From Hybos culiciformis (taxonomy: Eukaryota; Arthropoda; Insecta; Diptera; Hybotidae): a stretch of 64,000 nucleotides of DNA. Location: assembly GCA_964007475.1 (NCBI GenBank), contig OZ023275.1, positions 40,171,381-40,235,380 of the forward strand, in the 5' to 3' direction. The stretch's first letter is position 1. Each line of letters begins with the position of its first letter. A program made the translations under genes and the position numbers. Below, piece after piece: positions 50,266-63,930 of this stretch. The notes below the pieces were generated by a model. It was not told where the DNA came from. It ran no database searches and saw nothing but the letters and a program-made list of their open reading frames with translations.

Positions 50266-52805
50266 TTACTCGAACAAATTTGGATTAAAATATTCATTTT
50301 CTGAGCATAATCCAGGGTAATACGGATTTCTTCCAGTTTTACATTTTGAAGTTGGTGAACCAGGTTCATATAGTGATTCGAAAGAATGAACTGATGCATA
50401 ATTACATGCAATATTAATTCGAACCCAATTCGGATGGCTTCGCATTGTGAACCTAATTGCGGCACAACCAACAGCGTTATTTCTATAAGAAAAAATTATG
50501 ATTAACAATTAAAGTATTTTAAAAAATATATATTTTAAACACTACCTTGCTACACTCATTTCAGTAAAATGACCATAATCTTCACTGAAAGAAGAAAATA
50601 TTTATTAAATTTATGTTAAGTTATATGTTAAGTTAATATTCAATAGATACTTACAAATTAGATTCAACCCTAAAATTAGTAATATAGCTCATATCTATTA
50701 ATTCATGTTCACTAAACCAACCACCAATACCATCTTCAATCAGTGAAGTCATATTAAGTGGTAATAGTGGAGCAGACCAAAGGCCCGCTAAGCACTGGCC
50801 ACTATTTTTATATCTATATGTATTATAACATTTATCATGATTGAAATCACACTTTTTAAGATTCAATTCTGCTAAAAAAGCCAATTCATTATCCCAAAAC
50901 TGAAAGTACAAATTTTTTTTTATTTAAAACTGAAAATATATTGTAGTTATGATTTTTTTTTTTTCAAATTTAGTAAATGGATTAGGTAGGTATATACATA
51001 GATAGATGTAGTATTACAACATTTAAAAAAAAAATATTTTACTACGTGGGGCTTGAATTTTTTTTTTCTTAAGACCTTACGTTTTAGTTTCTTGAACCTT
51101 CTCAAATTTTTCAAAATAAGTTAAATTTTTTTTTTTTTTTTTTGATCAATAATAATAATAATAATTATTAAACAATGATTTATTTGCATGCAATAAAATT
51201 CTACTTTGCACAATTTAAGAAATACTATCACGTAAATTAAGAAAACTAACATATTGATATGTATTTAATTTTCTATGAAATGGAATAGTGAAAATACAAT
51301 AATAGAGAGCTTCTTTTTTTGTGTAAATACACTATACTCAAGAGCTTTGCGAAAATTTTGCATTTTATAGAACCCAATACATTTCGCGAAACATAATTTA
51401 CCGATTTGATTTATTTAACCAAAGATTAAATCCAATTCAAATGAAGACTCAAAACAAATTATTTCAAATAAAAATGAGAAAATATTAAAGGATCTGAATC
51501 TTACCATTGTTGCCATTCTTGCAGCAGGCTTGTACCCTGTAACAAATCCCATCGCAAGAGAGCTTCTTAATTTGTTATGCTCATGCAAAAAATTAGGTAT
51601 ATATGATTTGACATCAATAATTTGTGCGTCTCCAGGACATGCTTTTGAAAAATACTGAAATGTGAAGATATATATTTTTTTTTGTTATCTCTCACATTAA
51701 AAACGATGAAGTTATACGAGTATATGTACTTTTATATTTTAATAGAAACTATCAAAATTATGAAAAAAAAAAAATTCAAAGTATTGCTGAAAATAAACCA
51801 TAGAAACTAAATATTGTAATCTTTTTAAATATGATGGAAAATTTAAATTCCAAAAGCATATATTTTTTTTAAATATTTAATATAATTTTAATTTATCAAT
51901 ATTTATGTATGTATATAATTTATTAAAAATTATAGCAATAAGACATTTATTTTATTATTATGTCATATAAATAAAGTATTATGTAAAATTTTAAATTAAG
52001 TTTAATATATATATTCATTCCACATTTCAACAAAGCTTTCTTTATTGCCAATTTAAATGATAAAAAGCTTTTTCTTTTTAATAAATTATAATTGCCTGAA
52101 TTCAGATACAGAATAAATGCAATTAACAATTATTATTACATTTAGTTCATATTATCATAAATATTTTGATAGTACATCCTTCATTTATTTTTTGTTTCTA
52201 GGGCCGATAACTTTCACAAACAAATATGTTTATTCATTCATATCTTTGAACACACATATTAAAATATTTTATATAGTGTTCATCAAGATCAAGAATAATA
52301 TAATATATGACTATTGTATGATAATATAATTATAACTACGTTATATTCTATCATCACTTTTTTAAATCAAACTGAAATGTACATAATTATTTTTTAATTA
52401 TTATTATATACAATACATATATTATATTTAGCTTGTTGTATTTGAATACAAAAGATTTGCTATCCTCTTCGGAACGCCTCAATCAATTTAAAAGACCGAA
52501 TTATTTCGATACTTTTCAGTGCTGGATATAGCGCACAAACATGAACACATACATTATTTTATTTTATTATTTATATATTTAATATAAATGTAGAAATACT
52601 TTTAATATGTTTTCTATTCTTGCAATCAAAATAAGAATATTAAAAAAATTATTCTTACACCATAATTATTGCAAGCTACATGCTTTACTCCTGGCTGACA
52701 TAATTTTGGATCACACCAACTTAATTTACTTGAATTGCAAATATTTATTAAAACTAACATATTAAATATAAAAATGAATTTATCTGTATTATTTTTGGAA
52801 AACAT
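50266..52805 (-). CDS. Venom allergen / antigen 5-like CAP superfamily protein
   Basis: Five exons, 52805-52659, 51654-51505, 50899-50655, 50584-50546 and 50482-50266 (phases 0,0,2,2), give 265 residues. A hydrophobic segment within residues 9-24 is the likely signal peptide. The mature part starts SWCDPKLCQPGVKHVACNN, the insect antigen-5 N-terminal pattern, followed by the CAP-type HEHNKLRSSLAMG helix. The CAP signature GHFTEMSVARNNAVGCA sits across the exon 4/5 junction, with the usual Trp after the signature helix replaced by Val. Numerous cysteines (WCD, LCQ, VACN, KACP, KKCDF, DKC, GQC, VGCA, IACNY, SKCKTG, GLCSE) fit a disulfide-rich secreted protein. Relatives occur in insect saliva, haemolymph, male tract and venom; the role here is unknown and nothing in the sequence indicates toxicity. 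AATAAA lies at 50177-50182 on the minus strand. Confidence 0.93.
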
Positions 52806-53489
52806 TTTGATTTTAAAAATATATTTTTTTTTCTATACTAAATAAAAGCGAACTCTTCAACTTTTGAGATTTTAATTTCTTCTTCTGTATTCAGAAGAAA
52901 TAATTATCAAAAAATTATCCGCGTATCACGTATTACATTTAATTGAACAAACTCATTTAAAAGCTTTCTGATTTCTATCAAGGCTTTTATACAAGAGAAA
53001 TAATTTTTACGATTTGAAAAAAAATAAAAATAAATAAATCCTGAAGAAGTTGAATTGTAAAAAAAATTTTAAGAATAGAATTTATTGAAAAAAAAAGCCG
53101 CTGCTTCAAGTTTCAAATATCAATTTATTTATTATAATTTCTTTAGGCTTGCAAATTTATTAAATAAAGATGAAAAACTATTGTAATTGAAATTATAAAC
53201 AACATAAAATTTAAATTTACATTCGTACTTATTTATTTTAAAATTTAAATAATAAAATTTTGGAATGTTTTATTTAAATTGAAATTATTTATTTTATTTA
53301 ATTATTTTAGAAATATAAAATTCTTAACAAAAAAGTGGGGAGGCGAGTATTTAGTTATTTCGTCAAAAAAAAATGTACATGCAAAATTATGAATTATGAA
53401 ACATCATATAGGAAATTATAAGAGCCTGTATACCTATCTACACCGATTGTGTCACGATTTCCTTAGTTTCACAATCTTTTTTTCAAAAT

Positions 53490-53560
53490 AAACTATATAT
53501 AGATTAAATAAACTATATATAGATTATTGTTAAATAAACTATATATAGATTATTGTTTTG
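53490..53560. repeat. Short direct repeats with a CTATATATAG core
   Basis: The string taaactatatatagatta recurs three times with variable spacing. Related forms (gtgttttgaaatcg followed by a tatagatta-like stretch) continue to about 53640. Confidence 0.7.
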
Positions 53561-53695
53561 AAATCGAAATAAGATATATATGTATTATTGTGTTTTGAAA
53601 TCGCAATAATATTTATGTAGATTACTACGATTTGGGACAAAAATAATCTATATATGTAAAATATTTATATTGGGAAATTCTAAAAATATAACTAC

Positions 53696-53880
53696 GCAGA
53701 AATTTTACCGAAAAGATATGATCAGAATTCCGAACTTTTTATTGCAATCGCGCGAAGCGCCCAAATCAAAATAATAAAAAAAAGTGCCCATGAGGATTCT
53801 GGGGGAGGCGGCAGCCGTCCCCGATAGGCGAAGTAACTATTCATTTTAAATTATCATAACTTTTCGGTAACAATTCTGCA
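53696..53880. repeat. 185-bp inverted-repeat (MITE-like) block with GC-rich centre
   Basis: The left arm begins GCAGAAATTTTACCGAAAAG and the right arm, reversed, GCAGAATTGTTACCGAAAAG. Both continue with a TATGAT stretch, giving about 30 bp of imperfect inverted repeat. The centre holds a gcgcgaagcgc hairpin and a ggggaggcggcagccgtcccc-like run, far GC-richer than the flanks. No clear target duplication was found. Confidence 0.6.
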
Positions 53881-56800
53881 TAATAATCATCCATATTTAG
53901 TTAATTTCCTAATATATATACATCAATACTATTTGAGACAACAGTACTTTATACATGGTGGATTACTGCGTTTTGAAACCGAAGTTACTTCTGATAATAA
54001 TCATAATAATTAGAATAAATGACAGAAAAATTATAATGACAAGAAAAATATTTTGAAAAATAAATTTAAAAAAAAGTGTCGAAGACTATTTTACAGAATA
54101 CATTACATTCTCTTTTTTTTGCAATTTACTTATAATTTGACCAATTTAATAAAATTTATGTGAATGGAAATTATAATGTTGATTTCTGAAATGAAATGTT
54201 GCAAGTTTTTAATTAATTTGCTTGAAAGAATATTATGTTGAAAATTTGTAGGTTCAGATATATTTTTAACGTCTGGACTTACTTTCATTAGGGGGTAAAC
54301 AAATAAAAAGTTTTCTTGTTTTAAGTTTATTGCCATTATTTTTTTGTTATTTCTTTTTGAAAATATTTAATTACTTTCTGGACATTAAATTTTTTTTAAA
54401 AATAAACACTTCACATTTCTGGGAATATTTCAACTTTTTGACACATTTTAAGTTTGATTTATAGAATAATTATAATGGTAATGCATAATTTATTTTAAGT
54501 TTTTATATTATTAGAATATAGAATAGATTTCTCAAAGTTTTAAATCATGTTGCGTTAGAATGTTAAAGGATTGGAAGTGCTTACAGTTACAGAAATTGTA
54601 GAGCTTCTAAAGGTATAACGTTTAACATTTTCGAAATTTAAAAAATCAAAGAATGAAAATCCGCAATGAGTTAAAATTTTTATTACAACATACAAATATT
54701 ATTGTAAGGATTTAAAAGTCGAATGAACTCATATTTACAGTATTCATTAGAACTTTTATGTATAGATTTAAAAAATATTGTTTATTCTAAAATTCGTTTA
54801 TTTACATAAAACGTTAAATACTAAAATTCGTATATTAATAAACTACATTTTAAGAACTTTGGAGCATAAAGGGTTTCTAAAATATGAATTAAATAAAATT
54901 GAAAGAAAAAGTAAAAAAAAATTTAAGTGTTGTTTATAAATAAAAAATCAGGTTTGTGGCTTAAGTCTTTCGTTTTTTTGTTTTATAAGTCACGTGTGGT
55001 GAATTAAAATAAGAAAGAAAAAAACTTGTAAACATTATATTTTAAATGTTTGGTAGCTTTATGATTTTTGTTTTAATGATTCAACTTGAATTGAAATTCG
55101 TACATATATACTAATTCAAATAATATTTAATAGTTAATTATTTTATTAACTCTGACAAAAGCTGGATCAATTTATATAGCTTATCATATTCAAAATATAC
55201 GAGTTTGAAATAAAATTAATTTTCGTTTCATTAATTATGTGCAGTACACAACACAATACAAATGTAGAAGAAGAAACTATAAATTTTTGAAAAACACATT
55301 AATACTATGAGCAAATTTTAAAATATTATTTTCGGAACGTAACAACAAAGATAAATCGATATTATCTTGTAATTTGATTTTGTACATTCTGTAATGTTTT
55401 ATAGTTGTTTGCACTACCCTTTAATTAGGTTTGAGTTTTCATTTATTAGTCTAATATGAGCTAAGCTCCAGACTGTTGCTAGTTTTGTATTTTAATTAAT
55501 TATAATAATGATGATGAAAGAATAAAAAATATTTTGGAACTTTCCTCAATTAATTTTAATTTATGACAAAACATTTTTATACAAAAAAAGAAGCTACCTA
55601 CATTATATTATAATAGTGTGATCTATTTTTTCAAAGTTACTGAAAGGACTTAATGATGGTGGAAGTTTATTTTTACATATTATATTATGTTGTAATTTTG
55701 TATATAAATGATTTTATATTTAAATATGAATATCAATGTCAAATAATAAATGAATTGGTTTTAAATTCTGATGACTACGGATAATAAATACACAAGCTGG
55801 TGTTCTTCTTTAAATTATCTCTATATATATTCCAGTTCTTTCACAGGACTCGACTTTTTCTAGTAATTGCGTTGAGTCCTGAGGAAGTTTCAAAAAGATA
55901 TACTAATTTCTGTATCTTACAATTAAAAACCAACCAATTGAAACTTATTTAAAGATATAAAATTATTTGTAATATGTTATCCCAAATTCAAATTGAAAGT
56001 TAAATGTTTTATAAGTTCTTACAATTACGATGAACGAATACATCATAGAACAAAAACATTTTAATGCTAAAAATGTACAGTCTAAATAGGAATACTTGAT
56101 TTAAAATTGTATACTTATTTGACAAGTCTATTTTATGCTAATACGATTATCAAACTAAAATCTCCCACGGAGATTATTAAAAAATGTTATCAAAAATACG
56201 GCAAATTTTTTTATATCAATTCAAGCATTTAAAAGAAAAAGCTTTATTGAGAAATTCCAAACACTCTTAAAACTTGTATTAATTTTTTTTGATTCGTGCA
56301 AAGTTTGCATAATTTTGATGTCTCTGTCAATTTTTTCCTTTTAATTAAAAGATTTGAAAATTCGTCACTCGTAAAACAAGTCATGCTGTTCCATTTATAT
56401 GTATATACAAAATGCTTTAGGAATACATCAAAATTCAAATTAATCTAATGTTAATTTCATTCAACCCAATAAAATTTTTATAACTAAGTTAATGTTTCCA
56501 TATCTCCAAGTTGAGATATGTTTTTAATTTAATCAGAATTTATTATTATAAAAATGTTATACTTAATGTTCTCCTTCTTAATTTAGTCATTTTATATTAT
56601 ATTTTTTTATTATTTCGGGAAATTTTTTTTTTGTTTCAATTTTAGTAGTTAGGCCCAATCACAAAGAAAACAACACCAGATGTTTATATATTTACATAAA
56701 TTACGATGCATCTTGAATAAGTTCAAAGTTTTCTTTTGTTGAATAAATTATATATTGGTAGATAAAAAAAATAAATAAATACAAAACTTGTCAGACAAAA

Positions 56801-59800
56801 TGTGATTTTCTTGCTTTATGTTCGTTATATCAGCAAAAAGTAATATTTCTTGATTATAAGTAAAAATTGGTATAATTCGTTAAATATATTGAATAAATGT
56901 TGTATCTTTGAAATCGGTGATTATTCCAAGTCAACGGCTTTTAATTCCATACTTTTTATTTTGAGTATCATTAAAGGATTAGACAATTGATCAACAGTAT
57001 CCGAATTTATTTTCTCTGCCACCCATAGTATAACTCTAAAACTTATAAACGTCAAGGTTATTATTTTAGTGAATTTAGGAAAATTTTCATAATTTTACTG
57101 TGTTAAGATATAATAAAGCGCTTTAAATTATTTTTATTCTCCAACACAGATTCTTGGATCAATAATAATTTTTCCCTATCAATCAATTGCTTTGTAAAAG
57201 CTTTGAGATTGTTATAAATAAAACAAATCAAAGTGGATTTTATATCATTTTTATTCAAAAAATTATTGTTTTTTATTATTTGTGTGCCGGTATATGATAA
57301 GAGTTCGATAATGAACTTGAAATTAATTTTAAGAAAATTAAAAAAAAGAACATGTTATGGAAATTTATATTTTCAATGTATATGGAATTTAGTCTTTTGA
57401 TAGAAACAACTTATAATTTCAATTTTGAATTATATATAAAATAGTAGGTTCGTTTAAAAAAGCTATATTATTTATTGCGATGATTATTATATGATTTTAT
57501 TATTTATCTACTTATAAAATCAATTATGAGATAACGCTGGGCGGGAAGAGCGTCTCTGTATTGCATCTAGGCTTGTTGGTATTTCGATAAATACTTACCA
57601 CACCTATATATGTCGCAGATGGAATATTGGTGGTATATAGTAACACTATACCTTAGAACAGGAACCGCCATAAATTATCAATTTATCTGAAGATACATAC
57701 GTTAAAATATACGAGGTTACGAGCTTCATTGCATAGTAGTAAGATTTTGATAGATATTTTTAAAGATATGAGAAAGTTATTTAAAAACTTTTTTTCATTT
57801 TTTGTTTCACTAAACAAATAATGATTCATTATCATTATAAGAAAAAGTTTGGTGGAGAGGTGCATTAATCGATGAAAATAAAAGTATTTGAAACAAAAAA
57901 AAATAAAAATAAAAGAATCAAAAATTTATTAATCTTATTTAGATTATATATTGTTATATATTTTATATAGTTTTCAAATGTTTTAGATTCATTTTAAAAT
58001 ACATGCATAAATAGAATAACGCTAAGAAAAAACTAATACTCAAAACTTAGAATGTCAAACGTGTAAAGTTTGCAAATTAGTGTCGTATTTTTAGAAATAT
58101 AGGTATGATAAAAGTAACAAAATATGAAATCAAAAAACTTAAGAGTTCATTAGCTTTCTATCGATATAATAATTATTTATTATTATTATTATTATGAAAT
58201 AAGTTCAATTACATTTTAAGATATTTCAAATTCTTGGAATATTTTATTTTAAATTTTAATAATGAAATCATAAAGTAGTAATATAGGTATATTAACAGTT
58301 TGGAATAGTTTGTAATGTTAGGAATAAAATGAAAACCATTTGAACTATTGTTAAAATGTTATAAAAGTTTCTTCAATTTTTAAGAATTCAAATAATAATG
58401 AGTTTATTTGGTTAAAGTTTAGGCAAAGTTTTAATGTGTAATGAGGATAGGACAGAATCAGGGACAAAATTGATTTGGTTAATTTTGAAACAGACTTTAA
58501 TTTCCTTATATCTATTAATAATATAATTTTAAATACAGTTTAATATTTCTAAAATCTGGAATTTTTATTTGAAATCAAATTGTGTTCAGTTTTTATGAAT
58601 TTGTTGAAATAGAGTTAAGTTTTCATTGATTAGATAATTTAAGATTGAATTTCAACTCAACTTCTGTATTAATTAAACTTTTATTCATAGTTGACATCAA
58701 AAAAATTAAAATATGAAAAAACATTAAGTGACATTCTCAAGTTTAAGAACATTTTTTTTTCTCATCATCAATATTCCGCCGCAAATTCTGATAAATTGTA
58801 TATTTCAGCTTACATATTAATATTTTCTTTATTTTCGGTAAGACATTAGTGAAGTGCGGCTCAAGAAATCTTAAAAAAGGCTTTGAAATCATATGTAAAA
58901 AAATACAGGCAAAAGAAGTTTACGTCCAATAGAATAGTTCCCCATCTTCTTACTTTGATTCCATAATGTGATTTTGCTGTATCTATAATTCAATTAAGTT
59001 TCAATTAAGAGTTTATTAAGTTCATACCTAATTAACAATAAAATAACATATTCTTTCATTGCACCATTCACAGTCGGATATTACAGACTTTACGACTTGC
59101 TTAATTATATAAAAAGAATTTATTTAAAAAAAAACATTCATAAATTAAACGTGATAGGGAACTTTATTTAATAACGTATTTAATTTAAAATGGGTAGATT
59201 AGATAGGTAACAGAAAGTTTCACATTTTTTTGCAATAATAACCACAGAAATTTGAATATACCTGGATTAGTTCATGGTGTTCTAATTAAAAACTTTAAGC
59301 TCTAATTCGATTAAATCAATAATTTACACTTGATGGACAAGTTGAAAATATTATTTAAGAATAACCAATTTTTCGAGTTGAATAAAATTAATTATTCTTT
59401 GTACATTACAATTAGTCAAAATACAATTAAGATTATTAGCAACAGCCAATAATAGACTTAGATCTTGATTTCAGTACACATTTCAATCATAATATATTTG
59501 ATAATTGTAGTTCGATTTAATGTTTAAATTACTTTTTACATAAATGTACTTGCAGTACCTAGTTAATAAACATTATCACTAATAATCCAATTCTAAGCCC
59601 AGACTTAAATTGAATAATTTAAACATCTATTACGCTATATGAGTTTTAATGAATGTAATTTATCTATTAAGTCATATAAAATACTTATTTAGATATTATC
59701 TTTAGAAAATAATAAATAAATTATTATTTACATAAAATATCTAAAATAAGTAAAAGTAAAAGAATGATTAAATATAATCATAAATGAATTTGAATAATCA

Positions 59801-60418
59801 ATTTCAATTAATTTTTACAATGAATACAGAATGATGTTTAAGTGTCGTTGACGATAACTATGCCACCGGCTAGGGTAGGCCGATAAGCCAACAGTCCTAA
59901 GTAGTAGTGCAAGATAAATAAGGTAGGTGCAAGTAATAAATAACGCATCTGAACCCTTGAAAAAAAAAATATCTTTTATATCCAAAAGAAAATTATTAAC
60001 GCAGTGGAGTATTAAGAGCAACTCAGAGGTCAAATTCTAAAACAGATGTTTGAGCGTCATTTTTGTCTATTCGCATTTAAAATTAGGTGAAAACTTGAAC
60101 ACCATTATAATAAGTTACAGAATTTGACCCCAGTTCAAATATTTAAAAATTTTATAACGAACAGGGAGTTTTATTGTTTTCCATGCAAATGTAGTAATTT
60201 TTTTAAATTTATGTCTCATTAGTATTGACCCAGATTAAAAAAAAAAAATTATGAATATAATAAATTATAAAAATAACAAATTTTCTTCTTGTAAATTATA
60301 AATTTTATCTTTTCAAAGATAAATTATATTTGAGTTTCAGTTTTTATTTGTTAATATCAAAATACGATAATTTAATGAACTCACAATTTAATACTGACTA
60401 TCTAAAAACAAAAAAAAA

Positions 60419-63400
60419 CTAATAATTAATTTGGCACATATTCTCGAAATCACAATTTTCAATGCTATCTTTAAACAGGGTTTTTATTGTATCTAAATCA
60501 CATAAATCTTCATTTTCCGGGCATCCTGGCAAATGAACAATCCTTTCTTGATGCATTGTCAAGATCTTATAATCATCCTTACATCTAAAAGATAAATTCT
60601 TATTATTAATATTATTAGGGTTTGGAAAAATCTGGGGGTTTTTATTTTACTCTTATAAAATAATATATATGAATGTAGTAGAATAAAAATTAATACGCCG
60701 TTTAGTAATTTTTCTACATATACACAATTCGGTAACTACTTACTTAAAAAAAAACTACTTACTTGTTAAAAAAAAAAATTAGACTTGAAATATAAAATCT
60801 TTATGAAATAAGAAAATGTAAAAATTTAAATAAAAATTAAAAAGAAGCCTCAAAATTAAGTTCGCTTTGCTACAAATTTCAGTGCCTTGTTTAGTAAATT
60901 TCAAAAATATATATTTATGATACTAACAAATTATAATACCGCAGCATGAAAAGAATATTGTCATAATTTCTAAACCAGTATAAAGATATAAAGGTCATTC
61001 TTCTAATTAACTTACAAAAGTAAATGACAGGGTTACATTCAATAGAGGTTTAGTTTTTTGGAATTTACGACAATATTATTCTCAGGGTTCCATATAATAA
61101 ATTTTAAAATATCTAAGAATAGGTTACAGAAATTACCAAATTATTATTTACAATATAAAAAAAATGATTAAACATTTTTTAAGGTAGTCATTTTTATTGC
61201 AAGAAAATTTAAAATTACCTATAAGTTATAAAAGCAAGATTGCTAGCAAATGCATCAATTTCACTAGTTCTCCATTGTCTAGTTCTGTTAAAATCTTTAT
61301 GTGTTAATTGAAAATTATCTTTATATAATCCTAAATGTGATAAAAACTTTAACATAGTTCCTGAATGTGTAAAATAAAATGTTGAATTTGGGTAATGAGA
61401 ATCAGGGCTGAAATAAAAAATAATAATCATTTTAATTGACAAATTTTTTTTTTTTTAATTGACAAAATTGTGAAATAAAAGGAAAATAAATAAAGCAGAA
61501 TTCAAAATAAAAAAAAAAAAAAAAAAAAAATTTGTAATTTAAATTTAAAATTTACAAATTGTGCAGAAACCAGTTGTAGAAGTTGTATTTTCATACAATT
61601 ACTTTAAATTTTTTAAGCTTGGGGAGTTCTATTTAAAATTTAATTGAAATTAATACCTTATGTGGAATATCATATCAACAAATGCTGCACAAGCTTGTTG
61701 ATAAGTCAAACTGTGTCCATAACCATCTTCCCAATAATAATTTAAATCTTCAGCAAATTCGAGTACTTTTATGGTATTTTCATCAAAAAGCGAACACCAA
61801 ATAGATTTACGTCTTTTGCTAAATTAAGATGAGAAAGAACCTTGAAAACCTATATTATTTCCAGTATGTATTTAAAAAAATTACCTCCAAGCGGTTTCAA
61901 AAGCACAAATTGTGTACATTAATTCAACATCATCTAAAATTTAATAATATTTTTTCATTTCTTAATTTTGCTATTTTAAGATACAGAATAAACAGATAAT
62001 TCTTAGATGAAATCCTAGACTGTCTAGGTTCTCCTTTCTGGAAAAATGTATAGCTAAATTATTTCTGAATTTTGCTATATTTTTATTCCTTCGAGCCAAG
62101 TTAAAAAAATTTATAATATCAAATAAAATACTGACATCATTTATTATTTGTGTTTCAGTATTTGTTCATAACAGGATTCAAAGAAAAGATGGGTAGTTAG
62201 GTTGGTTGGTTGGTTAAAGTGGCGGAACTACTCAAACTAGAGTTGATCCCAATTAGCGCTTGCGCACCGTTTTGACACCACTCATTCTCGTAACCCAGTC
62301 TGGTACCTAGCACAGACCATTAAACCCACCCCGTGAAGTTAAGAAATTTCATCACCTCCCTGAGTTTGGTTGTAGCCAGCACATTTAGATCTTCGACGAA
62401 ATAGTCACCTAATGTGCTTTTCCTAATTCTTGCTAGAGCCGGGCATTTGCAGATAAAGTGGATGATAGTTTCCTTTTCATCCTCATCTCCGCAACTGCGG
62501 CATTTTTGGTTAAATGGGATCCCTAGTCTTGCGGCATGCTCGCCAACTGCCCAGTGACCCGTAAAAACCGCCGTGATTCTAGCAATATCCCTACGGGACA
62601 TTTTAAGAATTTCCACGGTTCTTTTTTTGTCATAATTCGGCCAGGTTTTCTTTGCCGTGCTACACGTAGATAAAGCCCTCCATCTATTGTTTGCTTGGGA
62701 TAAATACTTCTGGTATATATCTCTTTTGATTATGTTTAAGGGCAGATGTACCTGCTCTGCGAAGCAGGCTGCCAAGTTTGAGCCTGCCTTGGCTAGCTCA
62801 TCTGCCCGCTCATTCCCCTGGATATCTCTATGACCTGGAACCCAGTAGAGAAAAACGTCATATCGTTCCGCTAGGCAAGAGAGCTGCTCCAAGCACTTCT
62901 TTACCAGTTTGGACGATACAACGGGTGAGTTAAGAGCCATAATGGCTGCTTGACTATCTGAAGCTATTGCTATCTTGCTTACATCAGGTCCTATCTCCCC
63001 TAATAAGCAACATGCTTTCCATATAGCCATGGGTAGTTAGGTAGTAGGTAGCATTTTTTAAATTGATTTTAACGGTTTAAAAACTTACTAGGCGAAATTC
63101 CAGAGACACCAGTTTTATTTTCAATTTGATTAATTACATTCTGCATGTGAATACTCTCCATAAATTGTCGTTTTTCTTTTAATGTATCAGGATTTTTATC
63201 AACATCGGCTATCCATCGATCGCATAATTTATAAAACTAAAATTAAATATGTATAAATGGGGATCTCTATTTTTAGGTAAATTTTTTAAACAAAAAATTC
63301 GTTAAGTAGGTCAAGAAAACTTTCAGAGTTACTTTTCAATAGATGGAATATAATATATTAATCTTGCAACAGAAAATTTAACTGCTAAAAATTGGTTATT

Positions 63401-63930
63401 ACTAAAGTCGTCTCATTTTTAATCAGATTTGCTTTTAAATCTCTGCGATTTAAATTATAACTATTTATTAATTTTTAAATAAAATATGTTTCTATGAATT
63501 TACCCGTAACACTGGATCCTTATGAAGAGGTTCTGGATACATAATTTCGTTTGTATTATGTCTGCCAAATAAACCGATTGCAAAACTCTCAGCACTACGA
63601 AGTGTCCTTTGCGTTGCCGTATATTTGAACTTATATAATTGTGCATCATAAGGATCAGATAATAAATTGGGAAATCGTCTTTGAATCCTTAAACCCAAGT
63701 CCATAAGTTCATATTCACCTTAAAAAATCAAAAATTATCAAAAAATTTACATTCCATTTTCAAACCAAAAAAAAAGCACTACATACCTTCGTAAACTAAG
63801 TTTTTGGCATCTTGCTCATCCACATTAAAGTTCCAATTTCTAAACAACGCCAATTCATGTTGACACAATTTAGTTTTATGTGCTGCTAATATATCACGCC
63901 GAATGAAATGTAATCGATTTTTAGCTTTTC
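60419..63930 (-). CDS. Multiple inositol polyphosphate phosphatase-like, N-terminus beyond window
   Basis: MINPP enzymes are ER or secreted histidine phosphatases that remove phosphates from inositol phosphates. Seven exons are visible: 63930-63787, 63718-63504, 63236-63089, 61933-61885, 61818-61657, 61407-61219 and 60584-60419 (phases 1,0,1,2,2,2), giving 356 C-terminal residues. Family landmarks are DPYDAQLYKFKYTATQRT with ERSAESF-like RSAESFAIGLFG, FYKLCDRWIADV, WCSLFDE, and the C-terminal cysteine pairs (GCPENEDLC, ENCDFENMC). The catalytic RHGxRxP motif should lie upstream, outside the window. Where classical MINPP has HAE, this protein reads FTHSGTMLKFLSHLG, so the proton-donor Glu is not in its usual place. 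A retrotransposon fragment occupies the intron between 63088 and 61934. ERSAESF is my shorthand for the family pattern; the sequence here is RSAESF. Confidence 0.9.
61934..62202. other. MINPP intron, left of the retrotransposon
   Basis: AT-rich intron sequence ending in the target-site duplication. Nothing else is seen. Confidence 0.5.
62203..63028 (-). mobile_element. 5'-truncated non-LTR retrotransposon in a MINPP intron
   Basis: The insert is clearly GC-richer than its host intron and is flanked by a 14-bp direct repeat, atgggtagttaggt (62189-62202 and 63029-63042). On the minus strand it ends in a short (AACC)n tail next to the left repeat. It encodes only the RNase H end of a reverse-transcriptase ORF. 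Truncation at the 5' end, a target-site duplication and a 3' simple repeat are hallmarks of target-primed reverse transcription. It is antisense-neutral: same strand as MINPP, within its intron. Confidence 0.9.
62320..63030 (-). pseudogene. Retrotransposon RNase H and C-terminal zinc-knuckle fragment
   Basis: 236 uninterrupted codons. The RNase H part shows SDSQAAIMAL (catalytic Asp) and WVPGHRDIQGNERADELA (the His/Asp end of the fold). The first catalytic Asp of the DxS motif is missing because of the truncation. A C-x2-C-x(n)-H-x3-C-type motif follows (CRSCGDEDEKETIIHFICKC), as in Jockey/R1-like elements. The apparent ATG is created by the target-site duplication joining the element, so this is not a gene in its own right. 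The lack of stops indicates a recent insertion. Confidence 0.85.

Larger units (their letters stand above)
52806..60418. other. 7.6-kb gene-poor stretch
   Basis: No convincing gene. It contains direct repeats of an aactatatatagattattg-like unit (53490-53560), an inverted-repeat block with a GC-rich core (53696-53880), and one isolated exon-like block (54559-54612, open on the plus strand and flanked by AG and GT). AATAAA at 60343-60348 on the minus strand, 71 bases after the stop, is the likely MINPP polyadenylation signal. Confidence 0.5.

Noticed and set aside
52432..52531. Open block after an AG near 52431 (+)
   Set aside because: Coding-like in two frames but both end in stops and neither phase fits the orphan exons upstream.
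57530..57670. GC-richer block resembling a decayed reverse-transcriptase end (QMEYWW)
   Set aside because: A single short similarity with stops on both sides; too weak to call.
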